A program made the translations under genes and the position numbers. The notes below the pieces were generated by a model, which saw nothing but the letters and a program-made list of their open reading frames with translations, was not told the origin of the DNA and did no database searches. A stretch of DNA of 64,000 nucleotides from Panax quinquefolius (lineage: Eukaryota > Streptophyta > Magnoliopsida > Apiales > Araliaceae): positions 33,907,280 through 33,971,279 of the forward strand of contig CM035173.1 in the NCBI GenBank assembly GCA_020205615.1, written 5' to 3'. Shown here one piece after another: positions 11,706 through 23,904 of the stretch; position 1 is the first letter of the stretch, and every line of letters begins with the position of its first letter.

Positions 11706-13870
11706 TTTTTCATCACTTTTATCATTTGGGACTCACTTTAATAAATAATCCACATCATCCCCACTTCACGACCAAGGATATTCATTAGTATCACAACCAC
11801 AAATTATCCATGCACTCACGCAGCCAAAGATATTCGTGTATTCATCAATGGTCATGATCATGCCAACAACTCGTCCATCAATGCACTACTACGCCAACGA
11901 GGACTTTTACCACATCATTTTTAATATTACTACCATGATTACATCGAATAATCCTTGGTCATAATCATACCAAGTCCATCTACGCACTACAGCCACGAGA
12001 TAACTTTCAAAAAATATAAACATGAGGATGATGATAATGATAAAAGAATTCAATAAAACAAGTTCAAGAATTAATTTATTCAGAACTAATAACGTCCAAA
12101 TTGTTAACATGATACTTCTTTGTAGAAGTAAAATTCAAGAATGCTCGGAAGAATATTTTCATGAAAAGATCTTGGATGAACCATGAATATCAAGGATATT
12201 CCACTAATTTCATGGAATATAGAAGTCAAAACTTTAACTAACTTAGTATAATAAAGAATGGAATAACAAAAGAAATCACCATGCATGCAGATTTCAGATA
12301 GATAAAAGTTATTCCAATAGAATAATAAATAACGGAACGAGATCAAAGTAAATTGCACCGGCTGCAGGATGTTCCAATGAGAATAATAAAGAGGCGGAAC
12401 CGGTCCCACAGAAACGCAACGATGGATATTCCAATGTAATAATAAAGATTTTAACCAGTCCGCAGAAACGCATGCAGATAAAGATATTCCAATGGATAAT
12501 AAAGATGAGAATAATAAAGAATGTAATAATAAAGAATGGAATAAGAATTTCACCAAGTATAGGTAGCTGGCAGATACAAAAGTTATTCCAATGTAATAAT
12601 AAAGAATGGAATAACGAAGTTCTCTTCATGAATATAAAAGAAATAATACCCCCTACCGTAAAAAGAAACTTGATATCAGAGAGTAGTGAAGTAGTTAGTA
12701 ATACTTTTCTTCTTTCTCTCTATAGTTTCTCTCTGTAGTTTTCGTTGAATTCGTAAGAAATAATGAAGGAATGAACTTCTATTTATAGGAGAATAGAAAG
12801 GATACTATGCAATAAAACAAAATTTTTTAAATAAAATATAATATATATTATATATTATATATATAATCTCACGGGACATCACCCCCGTGATCTTATATAT
12901 TCCTCCCCATACCATTATTTCATTATCAAAGATATATATATATATTATATATAGTCACATGCTGTAATTATATACATATATATATATATATACAATGTTT
13001 CAGCCACCCGTGAAACCAACTAGATTCCCTCTCAATATCAGATTTTCTCCACACATGGGCCCCACATGTGGGCCCACCTTTAATATAATAAATAATTTTC
13101 TACCGATTATTTTGAGAAATGGGTGAATGGGAGTCCATAAAATAAGCCAATTTATAACAAATACATCATAAAAATCTCCTCAATATTTTTAACAACATTT
13201 ATCATCATTATTATAATTCACAATATTAATCGATTGTGCGTGCTCGGAAAGATAGGGCTTTCCAATAAAATTTCTCCCTATCATGGCAAGCAATTAGGTG
13301 ATCAAACCTCTCTCATCGATGTAACTTCTGTACATCGTTAATATTACAATAATAATATTATTAATAACTTTGTTGTCTCAATTATTGATTAATAATATAT
13401 AAAATATCGACAATAATTGAATCAAATAACGTGAAATATTACGCAAAGAATTCATCGTAGAAGAATAATTGAACAAAAACCGAGTGACTTCTCACGTAAA
13501 CATCAATAATCAATCTGGTGTGCTATTATGCAACCACACGTATTCCTCGCACTTTTAAACACCGGTGTTTCAACAAGTTGACGATAAAACTTTCGTAGAT
13601 TATTTTCATAAAATATTTTGTCGTTTTCTCAATCTAACAATAATTCCAGTTGTGAAGTTCAATTAACGATTGTCTTGTCATAAATGCATAAATATTCCCC
13701 GTTAAAACGAATATTCTCTAATTAATCGATAATATTATATAACAACTTGCGATTTTAAAATATTATAACTATTACCCACAACTATAACATTATATTAAAT
13801 TCACCCATAATATTTAAAAATAAAAATTATATAAAAATTCATCTTTATTTATAAAAATTAAGATCTTATA
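11706..13870 (-). mobile_element. Gypsy LTR copy 3, diverged and truncated
   Basis: About 2.17 kb. The break at 11706 reads GTGATGAAAAA on the minus strand, as in copy 2, and its start at 13870 reads TATAAGATCTT, a decayed TGTAAGACCC. Hairpin units occur at 12240-12620 and a TATA-like box at 12779-12787. Upstream of that it differs from copies 1 and 2: the GTAATTAC array is absent, replaced by AT-rich microsatellite (12835-12995). Confidence 0.6.
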
Positions 13871-15354
13871 TTTATTAAGATTATTTTTGTCAAAAAAATT
13901 TAAATAAATTATTAAGAGACGACTCTTAATATTTAAAAAAAATTATCAAACAAAATTTACCTGACCGAATCAATGATAAATAAATTAAGAAAAACACAAA
14001 CAAACATTACCTTAACAAACCACGTGATGCTTACGGGAAATGACCAGGAAAACCGTGACGAGAATGAGTGTGGTTGCTACGCAAGGGAATATGTAATAAA
14101 GAAAAATAGAATATTAAACAATTGATCAATGATCACATTCTAATATTCAATATTTTAGACTATAAAAATATAAGATAATTGAGTTAATTTAAGATATTTA
14201 ATATTTAAAATTTAAAATTAGTTTAAAAATTTTCTAATTTTAACTAATACGACGATAAGTATTATAAATTATCTATAAATATTATCAATTATAAAATTTA
14301 TTGTTTAAAATTTAAGTTTTTAATATCCTTTTGAAAAATTACTAATAATCTTATATATTTTTTATCAAAAAAATACCTAATATTAGCAAGTATCTTGTAA
14401 TAAATTAACTTTTAAAAAATTAATAATAATCTTATATTTTTTGATTGGAAAAATACCTAATATTAACAAGTATCTTATAATAAATGAAATATTAGATATT
14501 AAGTATAAGGAAGGAATGGAAAAAAAAATAGGGTTGTACAGTGTATATAATTTTATTTTTTATATATATTCAAACGACACTTAAATTATTATTTTTTTTA
14601 TAAAAATTTTAATTTAATAAATCACATTAATTTTTTGAGAATCATAACAAAAAAATAAAAATTAGCCCTGTTGCCATCTACGGAGTACCTTTTTTTGCTC
14701 GTGCTATTATTCAATCCTCTATGTATATATTTTATAAAAAGAATTTGTATTTTTTTCATATAGAAATTTTCTATTGTTCACGAGTGAAATATTACATAAT
14801 ATTTTTAGATTTGTCATTAATATTCTCTTATAATAAATTTATTAACTTTCAAAGTAATATAAAATATTTTTTAATATTTATAAATTTTTCAAATAAGACT
14901 ACTCTTTTTAAAAGGAATTAATAATTTTAAAAAAGTAAAAATGCTAGTTCTATCAAAAACTCTACATTAGACATTGGGCATGTGTATTTAATTTTATTTA
15001 ATTATATTTTAAACCGGAATAAGCAATAGTGGGTAAAATATAAATATATAAAATTAAATACGTAAATTCAAATACAACACGTTATCCAGGAGTCCCTCAT
15101 TTATATAAAGCACTTCATGTAGATTATCTTATACTTAAACTAACATATTTTACATATGAAAATACATTTTTAAAAAAATAATAATAAAATAAAAAATTCA
15201 AAACAAAAAGTAGATTGACTTCCCTCAAAAATTAAAATTTTAAAATTAAAAGTGGACCAAAATTCCCTCAATTACAGTTTTATCCAATTTCTTCGTGATT
15301 TAGCAATAATACAAATATTGTTATTAATGATGATTTTAGTGATATAATCATTTA
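13871..15354. other. AT-rich intergenic sequence, no gene seen
   Basis: Very AT-rich. Two similar stretches at 14285-14400 and 14400-14485 share ATTTTT..AAAAATACCTAATATTA.CAAGTATCTT, a diverged direct duplication. No convincing gene or element boundary. Confidence 0.5.
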
Positions 15355-16200
15355 TAAAAGGTTTTCATCAATTTTTATCGCTAAGATAATTTTAATAAAT
15401 AAACCACCACATTTAATCATCCCCATACTTGGCCAAGGATTTTCATCAAATTATCATACCGAATCACAGTGGGTCATACAAAAACTATCCATCACTTGCA
15501 TTACAGCTACTAAGGACTTTGTCACATCATTTATATCAAGTCAACATTATACCGAATTTCATAATCATACTAAGTTCATCTATGCACGAAGCCAAAGATA
15601 ACATAATATATGAGGATTTAAAACATAGTAATTCAAAAAACAAGTTCAAGAATTATTTAATCCATGAATTATTAACGCCCAAAAATCAACGTGACATCGC
15701 TTGCAGAGAGTAAAATTCAAGAATGATCGTAAGAATATTTATGAAAGATATCGGATGATAATATCAAGGATATTCTTTAATTTCAAAGTCAAAGTTTTAA
15801 GTTTTAACCCACTGGGTATATAAAGAATGGAATAACAAAAGAAATCACCTATGCAATTGCGATGTTACAGAAAGTTATTCAATGTAACAATAATAACTTA
15901 AACAGTCGTGAAATTACAACCACAGAGGATGTTCAATGTAATAATAAAGATGGAATGTAAAACACATGGGATATTCATGCAAAACATAATGCATGGGATG
16001 TTCCAATGTAATAATAAAATCGGAACCAGTCCGGTAAAACACACTGTGATGTGATGTTCCAACAGTAATAATAGAAGAATGTCACCAAGTATAGGTAAAC
16101 CCAGATACAAATTATTCCAATGTAATAATAAGCAATGTATAACATAAGGATTTCTAATAATAATAAAATAAAAATTCCGTGATTGATTTACCTTTAATCT
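15355..16200 (-). mobile_element. Gypsy LTR fragment, reverse orientation
   Basis: Resembles the U5/leader part of copy 1 (compare 15355-15480 with 7600-7750), including TTTTCATCAATTTTTATCGC, the GCCAAAGATAACATAATAT segment and hairpin units at 15820-16150. The LTR ends, TATA box and primer site are absent. It is the last gypsy piece before the genic island. Limits are approximate. Confidence 0.65.
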
Positions 16201-16487
16201 CGAAAAGAAAAATCTTTTAAATAAAATATAATATATTCTATTTATATAAAAAAAGTAGATTGGACGATAATAAAATATAATATATTCTATTTATGTAATA
16301 ACCTCGTTAATAAATAAATATAAACAAAAAAATTAAAATTTTTAAAATCACCATAAAAAGTGGATAACATATTAATGATGTTTTTATTGTGTTTGTTAAA
16401 TGTAATATTTTTATTATTAATAATATTAAAATAATAAGTGTTATTAAGAATTTAAAATATTACTAAAATAAGTGTAAATTGTCAATA
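16201..16487. repeat. AT-rich spacer with a short direct duplication
   Basis: AAATAAAATATAATATATTC occurs at about 16218-16240 and again, slightly changed (ATAATAAAATATAATATATTC), near 16269-16289, a local duplication of about 50 bp. Nothing else recognised. Confidence 0.4.
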
Positions 16488-16498
16488 AATTATTATTA

Positions 16499-16808
16499 GG
16501 ATAAGATTCAAAAATGTCCCTGACTTTTATCCCGATGTCTACCGAATACCTTATACTTTTTTTTATCCAAAAATACTTTTAATTAGTATTTTTAGTATTT
16601 GATGTAAATATGTTATGTTTTGAATTTTTGTACTTTGACTTCCATGTGGCAGGCACGAATCCCGTTTGTCTATTTGGCATTTCTCTTAATGGCAGGGATA
16701 CGGGCGACCCAAAAAATATAACGTTAAGGGTACTTTTAGATAAAAAAAAGTATAAGGTGATCGGTAGACATCGGGATAAAAGTCGGGGACATTTTTGAAC
16801 TTTTGCCC
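16499..16808. mobile_element. Mutator-like MITE (310 bp) with 11-bp target duplication
   Basis: Terminal inverted repeats of about 75 bp: left TTCAAAAATGTCCCTGAC..ATCCCGATGTCTACCG; the right arm is the complement (CGGTAGACATCGGGAT..GTCGGGGACATTTTTGAA). An identical 11-bp direct repeat AATTATTATTA flanks it at 16488-16498 and 16809-16819, in the 9-11 bp range of Mutator-like elements. The interior encodes no transposase. It lies about 700 bp upstream of the DUF593 gene's start codon. Confidence 0.85.
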
Positions 16809-16922
16809 AATTATTATTACGACAAAAATTGTTTTTTATCGCTAATGGGTATTAAATGAAATTGGATAAAAAGTGTACCGAAAGGATTCTAATCCGACAG
16901 AATTTCTCAACTGTCAGAGAAC

Positions 16923-16998
16923 CTTATGACGACGTCGTACCACGTTGAAATTCTAGTCCTCTTATGACGACGTCGTACCACGTTGAAATTCTAGTCCT
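16923..16998 (+). promoter_or_regulatory. Exact 38-bp tandem duplication with ACGT-core sites
   Basis: Two identical adjacent 38-bp units (16923-16960, 16961-16998). Each contains TGACGACGTCGT, which includes a TGACG motif and a GACGTC palindrome (C-box type), and then CCACGTTG. These are ACGT-core motifs of the kind plant bZIP factors bind. The duplication is 520-595 bp upstream of the DUF593 gene ATG. The repeat is directly visible; the regulatory role is inferred. Confidence 0.8.
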
Positions 16999-17516
16999 TT
17001 CATGTGAGTTACTCCTATCGACATTCAACAACAAAGAATACAGGAGTATCACCGTGTATCATAGTTGTACGGAACAGCATATTAACTTTTCTTTGCGAAT
17101 TTCAAAATATACCGATTATCATTTTCAATCTTTGTAGGGTTTCTAAATTCACAAGAGCAATAAAGAAGAAGAGAAAAATCTGTAGCAGAATTCCTCAAAT
17201 TTCTGCCTATTTCATTGTGGGCAGCTCTCCCTTTTCTCTCTCATCATTTTATACTATGTTTTCTCTCTCTACTTTCTTGATCTTTCCATTTGCCATATTT
17301 CTTTTTGCGTAAAGCAGTTCAGGAAAAGAATGGAATATGGTAAATTATATCCATTTGATGAAAGTTCATATTTTTGGGTTTTTTCTTAAAGAAGTAAACA
17401 GCAAAGGGTTTAATTTATTTTCCTTTTATGATTATGTTCTTGGGTGTTAAACAGAATTCTGATTTGGGCAATTTTTTGTTGGGTTATAATTGAGAGATCA
17501 GTGCTTTTGGGGGAAG

Positions 17517-20500
17517 ATGGCTTGCCAGGCCATGCATTTTTGGACTTTTACTGGGCTAGTGGGTGCTTTTCTTGATCTTGCTATTGCTTATTTCTTGCTC
17601 TGTGCATCAAGTATTGCGTTTTTTGCCGCAAAATTTCTGGGTTTCTTTGGATTGAGCCTGCCTTGTCCTTGTGATGGACTATTTGTTAACCCCAATAGCA
17701 ATTACTGCTTGCACAGGCTACTAGTTGATTTTCCTACTAAGAAAGCCTCTTCTGTTCAGTTGGCTGTTAGAAGTAAGTTCCCTTTCGATTCCGTTTTGGC
17801 GAAAGATCAGAATTTGGATTTGAGTTTGAAGTTGGTTGAAGATAGAAACATTTATGGTAATGGGTTTGTCGAGTTGGAGGGTGAGGCATCATGTAGTTCA
17901 ATTTCAGATTCGAGAAGGTCGGAAAATGTGGTTGGGAGAGAGTTGGTTCCTTTGAATGAAAATGGTGTTGAGTTTGGCGTGGCAAGTTGGCCGGGTAGGA
18001 AGCTTGATATGAAGGGTAAGGGGATCACAAATCACAGACAGAAGATTGGTATCCGTCGTCGTAGAAAAAGTAGTTTTGATTACGGGAAATTTTCTTCTGT
18101 ATCTTATTATGATCGGCTAGGTGTTCCTCAGTCTCCATCTAGCATTAATGAGGAACATAATGAGATGATCGGAGGAAGGTCAGTGCCAGTTGATTTTGGA
18201 ATTGAAGCTAAATGCTTTCTTGGTGAGTCTCAATTGTTTTTTAAAATGTGTTCTGAATTCGAATTCAATAACATTGTTTCAGTTGAGAATTTGTTCCATG
18301 ATTGTTAATTAACATCTTTAACAATTCTCAGTCGAATAGTTAGCAATTTCTGCCTTTAAGCTGAGAAAATATGTAGAGAGGTGTTAGTGGTTCATTTTGT
18401 AGAAATTATTAATGTGTTTGAGTTGTGAAAATAAATACAATTAGGATAAAACAAATCTCATTTAATGTAGCAGGTTTCCCATGAACACTCTCCGGACTCC
18501 GATACATCGACTTCTAAATAGTGAACTTGTACTACTTGTTCCATTTATATCAATGTCCAAAAGCATCTTTCTGATGAAATGATGCCTCAAAACATTTTGT
18601 AAATTTCTAATTCATTTAACAAAAGGATTAAAGTTGCAAAACAAATGCGAGACCATACCCTTGTTTCTATAAATGAATTTCAATCCGTACATCTGAAAGC
18701 TGACAGGTATTTATTTTTGGCCATCTATTGGCCTCACGATATAAGCCATTATGCATGAATTGACCCTCAAGGTTATTCCTTGGGAAACTGGGGATATGCA
18801 GCTCTAAGAACCATGTTTTACTTGAATATACACAAATAAAATTTGGTTGACATGACATGAATAATAAAGTAGAAATCAATAAATAATTGAATTGATGTAT
18901 ATGTAATTGTTTTTATAAATCTTGCCAGTGCTAATGCTTCTTTGGGTGGTATCTGAATTTAGATGCCGAGGAGGCTCCCACTGTAATGATTATGGGGGAT
19001 AAAGGTTTTCATGACGTTGAATTGAATCAATATATTGACGACTACAAGCCCAAAGATACGAATGAAGAGCTAAGAAGTGATGCACCTGGTGATCTTGCTG
19101 ATGGTGATGAGATGAATAACATTAAAGTTTTAGAACAAGCACTTGAAGAGGAGCATACTTCTCGTGCTGCCCTCTACCTCGAGCTTGAGAAGGAGAGGAA
19201 TGCTGCTGCTACTGCTGCAGATGAAGCCCTGGCTATGATTCTGCGTCTACAAGAGGAGAAAGCATCCATAGAAATGCAAGCACGACAATATCAGAGGATA
19301 ATAGAAGAAAAATCTGCATACGATGCGGAAGAAATGGACATTCTTAAAGAAATCCTTTTGAGGAGAGAGAGGGAAAAACATTTCTTGGAAAAGGAAGTTG
19401 AAGCATATAGGCAAATGGCAAATTTTGGAAGTGAGCAGTTAGATGGTAATATTCAGTTTATGGTGGACAACCAAAGTAGGGAGCAGGCTTCTTCACTTGA
19501 TCCGACCGAGGATACAGATCTGATGTTACATGAGCTTAGCAAATCCATTGAAAAGAAGGAAATGGTTAAAACTAGAAGCTCAAATCTTGAGGTGACATCT
19601 ATTGGTATACAAAAAGGTTCTCTTGTCCCATTGGGGATTCAAGAATGGGATGAAGATGAGAACTCTTCAAATCAGCTGGACAATGAGAACCACTTCTCTT
19701 CAAAATGCATTGATGATGGCAGCCAAGAGCTTCAGGAGAAGGAGATGGTAACCGTGGATTGTCAACTTGCTCGACCAAAGGAAGGGAAGAAATTGGAGAC
19801 ATACTTGCAGTCTTATAAGCCAAGTAGTTCTCAAGAACATAATTTTCCTGAGAAAACAATTCCCATTGTTGGTGAAGAACAAGAAAAAAATGGTTCTGCG
19901 AGTATATGTGAAGGCGCAACAAAGAATGGTAAGTCTCAAAATGAAAGTGGGATATATATACAAAATGACGATCAAGATTTGGGGAAACATGGAAAGGATG
20001 CAACTTTGGCAAGCAAAGTTCCTTGTAACATAATGTTTGACAAGGAGTTGCATGTTCATGATGTACATGTCATTGATGATAACTCCAAGATTTATAATGA
20101 GGTCAGTGGAAAGAAGAGCGAACTTCTGTCAGATACTGATACTTCAAAGGTTATTAGTAGTGATATCCCACATGAAGCTTCCGAAATCCAGAAAATTGAA
20201 AATAAAAAAGATTCCTCAAGTACTAGCAGGTTGGATATTGTGACAGACATTAACAGGAGCAGTTCAGACATGGCCATTGGGCTGCCACCATCGGGCTCAA
20301 GGGGCAGATACTTGCTCTCTGATATGCGTAGAAGTTCCATGTCTGCATTAGATACTGAAAGGATAAAAATTGATACAGAAATTGAGTGGCTCAGAGAAAA
20401 GTTAAGGACAGTGCAAGAAGGAAGGGAGAAGCTCAACCTTTCTATGGATCAGGAAAAAGAAAAGTTGCAGTTGCAACTGTTGGAGGATATAGCCAGCCAG

Positions 20501-21951
20501 CTTCGAGAGATTCGGCAGTTGACAGAGCCTGGAAAGGCTATGCGTCAGGTGTCTTTGCCACCTCTGTCCTCTAAGGTGTGGCCTTAGAACTGTCTATTCA
20601 TACTTTTTATTCAAATGAACTGCATTACGTGCCATTAAACGCTTATTTGTCGTTCTTATGTTTCAATCATCATGTTTTGGGGCTACTAATTTAGATTTGG
20701 TTGATTGATACTTTTGCATCTTTATTCATTGCGCAAGCTGAACTCTATTTTTTGCATATTGGTTCTTAATTATTTTTCATGATAAAATGAAATTTAGGGT
20801 CAAAAAATAATAGACCCATTTTTGACTCCTAGGCAAAATTGTGAAGTTGCCCTTCTTTGCCCTTAATAATGTTACTCGGTCCACATCAAGTAGATTATAC
20901 CCTCTCTCTTCCTTTTTACTTTTTAGAGAATGAAATTTGTTCCTTTTTATCTGTCATTTGTAGATTACAAGGAAAAATTAGTGACTCGGTGTCCCATATT
21001 ATCCCTACATTAAATACTAATGTGTCTCTTTCATCTTTTTGTGACTTTTTGAAGTGTTATATTGAGATTTTCTATCCAATTTGATCAATCAAGAGAAATC
21101 ATTAATTACATTTCTTAATCTGTGTTTTCTCCTAAAACATCGATTAAAAAGGAACAGGGGGAGTACTAACTAAACTAGCTTATATGCTTAAAGGACCCCC
21201 TACCTATTGCTAATTGATATTAGGTTAAACATTTTGGCATGGTTTCATGACTAGGTCCTTTGATTTGACCGTTGCTTACTGACAGGATGTGAATTCCTTG
21301 CTCACTTTTATCATGGACTTCAGCCCAATCTTTATTCTTATAGATTTTATCCCTATCTTCGTTTCCATATGCAAGACGCCAGTCCATGTAAAAGGGTGGT
21401 CTTATTATTTATTTGTATCTTACCAAAACAAGATGACTCCCATGTTGGTCTGTGTCATCCAAAGGAAATGAATTTCAGTATTTGCTCTCCCTTATATTTT
21501 TTGGACCTTATGTCATTTTATTTTGTAATTGGATCCTCTAGAATCAGGATTATCAATTTACTCTTAAAGGGGAAAAAGAGGGAGTTATGCCCATCTCATT
21601 CTTGGGTTTGGGAAGAAGGCATAACACAAATTCATGGCAAGGCTTCACATAATCAAAAGCAATTATGCTATGTTTCTTTTCAATACTCCCTGCATCAGCT
21701 GTAATGCAGTGTTTGAGTCTTGTTTATGCTATTTACACACGCACAAAGCGCACTAGTTCTTGACATTTTTTTACATATCTTATTGATCCTCTTTAAATAT
21801 TTGTCATTACCAAAAATAAAGGAAAAAAAAATGATGCACTTGGCATGTTCTGCTCTAACAATTCTTGAAGTACTGATCACCATGATAATGATTTTAGGCT
21901 ATGTCAAAGAAAAGGCGGTGTCGAAGTGCATATTCAAACAATAGCTCTTGA
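17517..21951 (+). CDS. GTD-binding (DUF593) protein, myosin-binding family, three exons
   Basis: Exons read by eye: 17517-18222, 18963-20575 and 21898-21951, giving about 790 residues. Donors are G|GTGAGT and AAG|GTGTGG; acceptors are TTTAG|AT and TTTTAG|GC; the frame stays open throughout. The ATG at 17517 starts MACQAMHFW and precedes a hydrophobic N-terminus (about residues 8-46) suggesting a membrane anchor, then LPCPC. Residues about 292-387 form the long coiled-coil GTD-binding domain (LEQALEEEHTSRAALYLELE, ending EKEVEAYRQM). A second coiled coil lies at about 697-757, and exon 3 adds a basic tail (MSKKRRCRS). Family knowledge: such proteins anchor on vesicles or other membranes and bind the tails of class XI myosins, as in Arabidopsis MYOB proteins and maize Floury1. 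Without splicing to exon 3, exon 2 would read on to a stop at 20585. A basic patch GIRRRRKSS lies near residue 180. Which family member it is cannot be settled here. Confidence 0.9.
18223..18962 (+). other. Intron 1 of the DUF593 gene
   Basis: A 740-bp phase-1 intron with donor GTGAGT and acceptor TTTAG. It joins ..CTTG to ATGCC.. as GAT (Asp), in frame with the GTD domain exon. No inserted element recognised. Confidence 0.85.
20576..21897 (+). other. Intron 2 of the DUF593 gene
   Basis: A 1,322-bp phase-0 intron (AAG|GTGTGG .. TTTTAG|GCT). It contains the Stowaway-like MITE at 20900-21163. The rest is non-coding. Confidence 0.75.
20900..21163. mobile_element. Stowaway-like MITE in intron 2
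   Basis: 264 bp flanked by TA at 20898-20899 and 21164-21165. Left end CCCTCTCTCTTCCTTTTTAC; right end, as complement, CTCCCCCTGTTCCTTTTTAA. An inner copy of the terminal motif (GTTCCTTTTTATCTGTC) occurs at 20939. No coding capacity. Confidence 0.6.
21898..21951 (+). CDS. Terminal exon of the DUF593 gene
   Basis: Eighteen codons, GCT ATG TCA AAG AAA AGG CGG .. TGA, directly after a TTTTAG acceptor and in frame with exon 2. It encodes AMSKKRRCRS plus an eight-residue serine/asparagine-rich end. The KKRR cluster is a basic C-terminus and fits the preceding LSSK sequence. A possible 3'-UTR intron follows (AG|GTATGA at 21952/21953 to TTGCAG at 22033). The evidence is splice signals and frame; a cDNA would settle it. 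Confidence 0.75.
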   Translation, partial: AMSKKRRCRSAYSNNSS

Positions 21952-22407
21952 GGTATGAAATTTATTGATACTCGGAAACATTTTAAAAAAAATATTAATA
22001 AAGATAGATAGTTGTTTTTCTGAACTTTTGCAGGTATACACTGGGGAGATGTTTCTGGGGTCAGCCGTACACCAAAAACATGGGAATCTCTATGGGAAAG
22101 CCTTGTGGTCAAAAGAAAAGCAGGGAAATGTGCACAAAGATGTCTCTTTTAACATTGCAGCCTGTATATGGAACTACCCGCTGCTTCATCTCCAGGAGAT
22201 TATAGGTTTGGAAAAAAAAATATATATATATATATATATATGGTCCGGATCAAATGTATACCCCTCTTATTTTCAGTCTTCACCCCCCTACTTTAACAAC
22301 GGACTGGCTGCTGCTTCATACAACCGTCGTCTATACTTTTAACGACGGTTGATATGATCAAACCGTCGCCGGGTCCGTCGCTAAAGGAATATATATAAGA
22401 TATATAA

Positions 22408-22455
<48 letters not shown>

Positions 22456-23244
22456 GAGTATAAATAATGGGTGCCTTTTAGGTGTAAAAAAACCTCATGT
22501 CGATGTAGTCATTTCGTAGGTACACGCTGTTAATATCTCAAATCTAAACCGTTTCCTCTTGTTTTTGATGTTTTGTTCTGTTAAATGAAAGTTTAAAATG
22601 AAATAATATGCTGTAGGAGCAGTTTGTATATGTTAATTATTCTTTATCAAATATCTTCCTCCATGCATATACTGATATACATTTATTGAATGAATTTGTA
22701 GACCAGCAAAACTATAGGTGAACTTATACTTTTCATATCAGCTTAATTTTGAACTTCATAGCACCCACCATATTCCATAGATCATGATTCCGAGATCTCA
22801 TCATGTATTGTAAAAGTTTTTTTGTCAATTTACGATTGTGACGTATATTAAATTAATATATGGAATTAGGTAGGATTATAAGATTGACTCACTGATCAAA
22901 TATTTTGTTAAAATATTATTAACTATGGACTATGGTTATTTATGTAATTTGATATAAAAAGTTACTAACAAAAAAGTCAAACATATAAAGTTGCAATAAT
23001 ATATTATTTTCTGATTCTGAAGCAGTTTGCAGTATAAATGAGCAGTCTATTTCACCCGTATATAGTAGCGAGTTGTATTTGTATAGTAAGAAGATGTATT
23101 TTGAATTGTATTTGTATATGTTATACAAATAGTATGAAATTGTAACTTTTGTTATACAAATGCAACTCATTTTTATATAATTGTCCAAATAAAATATCCA
23201 ATTTGAACTGTCTACAATCCAAGTTTGTTATTCAAAAACAACTC
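21952..23244. other. Downstream region with TA microsatellites and a CGTCG hairpin
   Basis: Holds the likely 3' UTR of the DUF593 gene, then (TA)n tracts at 22219-22240 and 22405-22452. Between them is a hairpin: AACCGTCGT at 22322-22330 and ACGACGGTT at 22342-22350, with a further AACCGTCGC at 22361. This looks like a transposon end but no full element could be bounded. The rest, to 23244, has no gene. Confidence 0.5.
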
Positions 23245-23252
23245 ATTTTTAT

Positions 23253-23896
23253 TTGGGGTGCAAGTCGAGCCGAGTTGTTCAGTGTTGTTCGGGATCGACC
23301 AAAATATGATTGCTAATCAAAATAATCCGATCAAAATTCCATAATTCAAATTAACTGAGTCGAATTTGAAAGCATTCAAATATTTATTTAGATTAGGATT
23401 CAAATACTGCATTTTTTTCATAAACCTTACTCGATATTTGCTGGATAGATCATACTCAAATACTGATTTGATTCATACTCAATGATATTTGTACCAATCT
23501 GTGTAATTATAAAATGTAGTATGTAATTGTGTAAACTTGTACTTAATTGTGATTGTCAATTTGTATTATATTCTTTGTAATTTCTTTACATAAATAAAAA
23601 TAATTTTTTTTCATGTATAAACATTAATTTGGTAATCAATTTAGTATCTAGTAGTTCTGTTTTAAGTGAAATAGTTCATATTGAAAACTCATTTTAAAGA
23701 TTCACGAGTAACTCGTTTTGTAAACGAGTTGAATATTTACGAACTAAGTATGTCCGAGTAATGATTCGAGTCGAATATGACGCAAAATTAAAAATCTCTT
23801 ATCGAATCCGAGTCGAGTTCGAGCTTAATTTTTTTTTAATCGAGTCAAATTAGAGCATGAAGGTATTTGTTGATATTCGATTCGTTTACGCTCCTA
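23253..23896. mobile_element. hAT-like non-autonomous element, copy 1
   Basis: About 644 bp flanked by an identical 8-bp duplication ATTTTTAT (23245-23252 and 23897-23904), the size typical of hAT transposons. Ends are TTGGGGTGCAAGTCGAGCC and, as complement, TAGGAGCGTAAACGAATCG. The interior is clearly related to the copy at 41601-42267, with shared GTAGTATGTAATTGTGTAA and TTCTTTGTAATTTCTTTACA. No transposase coding. Confidence 0.75.
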
Positions 23897-23904
23897 ATTT
23901 TTAT

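Noticed and set aside
17490..17516. In-frame TTG upstream of the DUF593 ATG as an earlier start
   Set aside because: Plants start at ATG. The ATG at 17517 begins MACQAMHFW, directly followed by the expected hydrophobic N-terminus.
19599..20436. Long minus-strand frames opposite the DUF593 second exon
   Set aside because: Antisense shadows of a well-supported coding exon, with no family features.
18986..20587. Treating the GTD-domain exon as a separate 533-residue gene starting at MIMGDK
   Set aside because: A TTTAG acceptor at 18961-18962 and phase-compatible donor at 18222 join it to the membrane-anchor exon; frame and family architecture support one gene.
22322..22370. AACCGTCGT/ACGACGGTT hairpin considered as a microRNA precursor
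   Set aside because: Arms are only 9 bp and the surroundings do not extend the pairing; more likely a transposon end.
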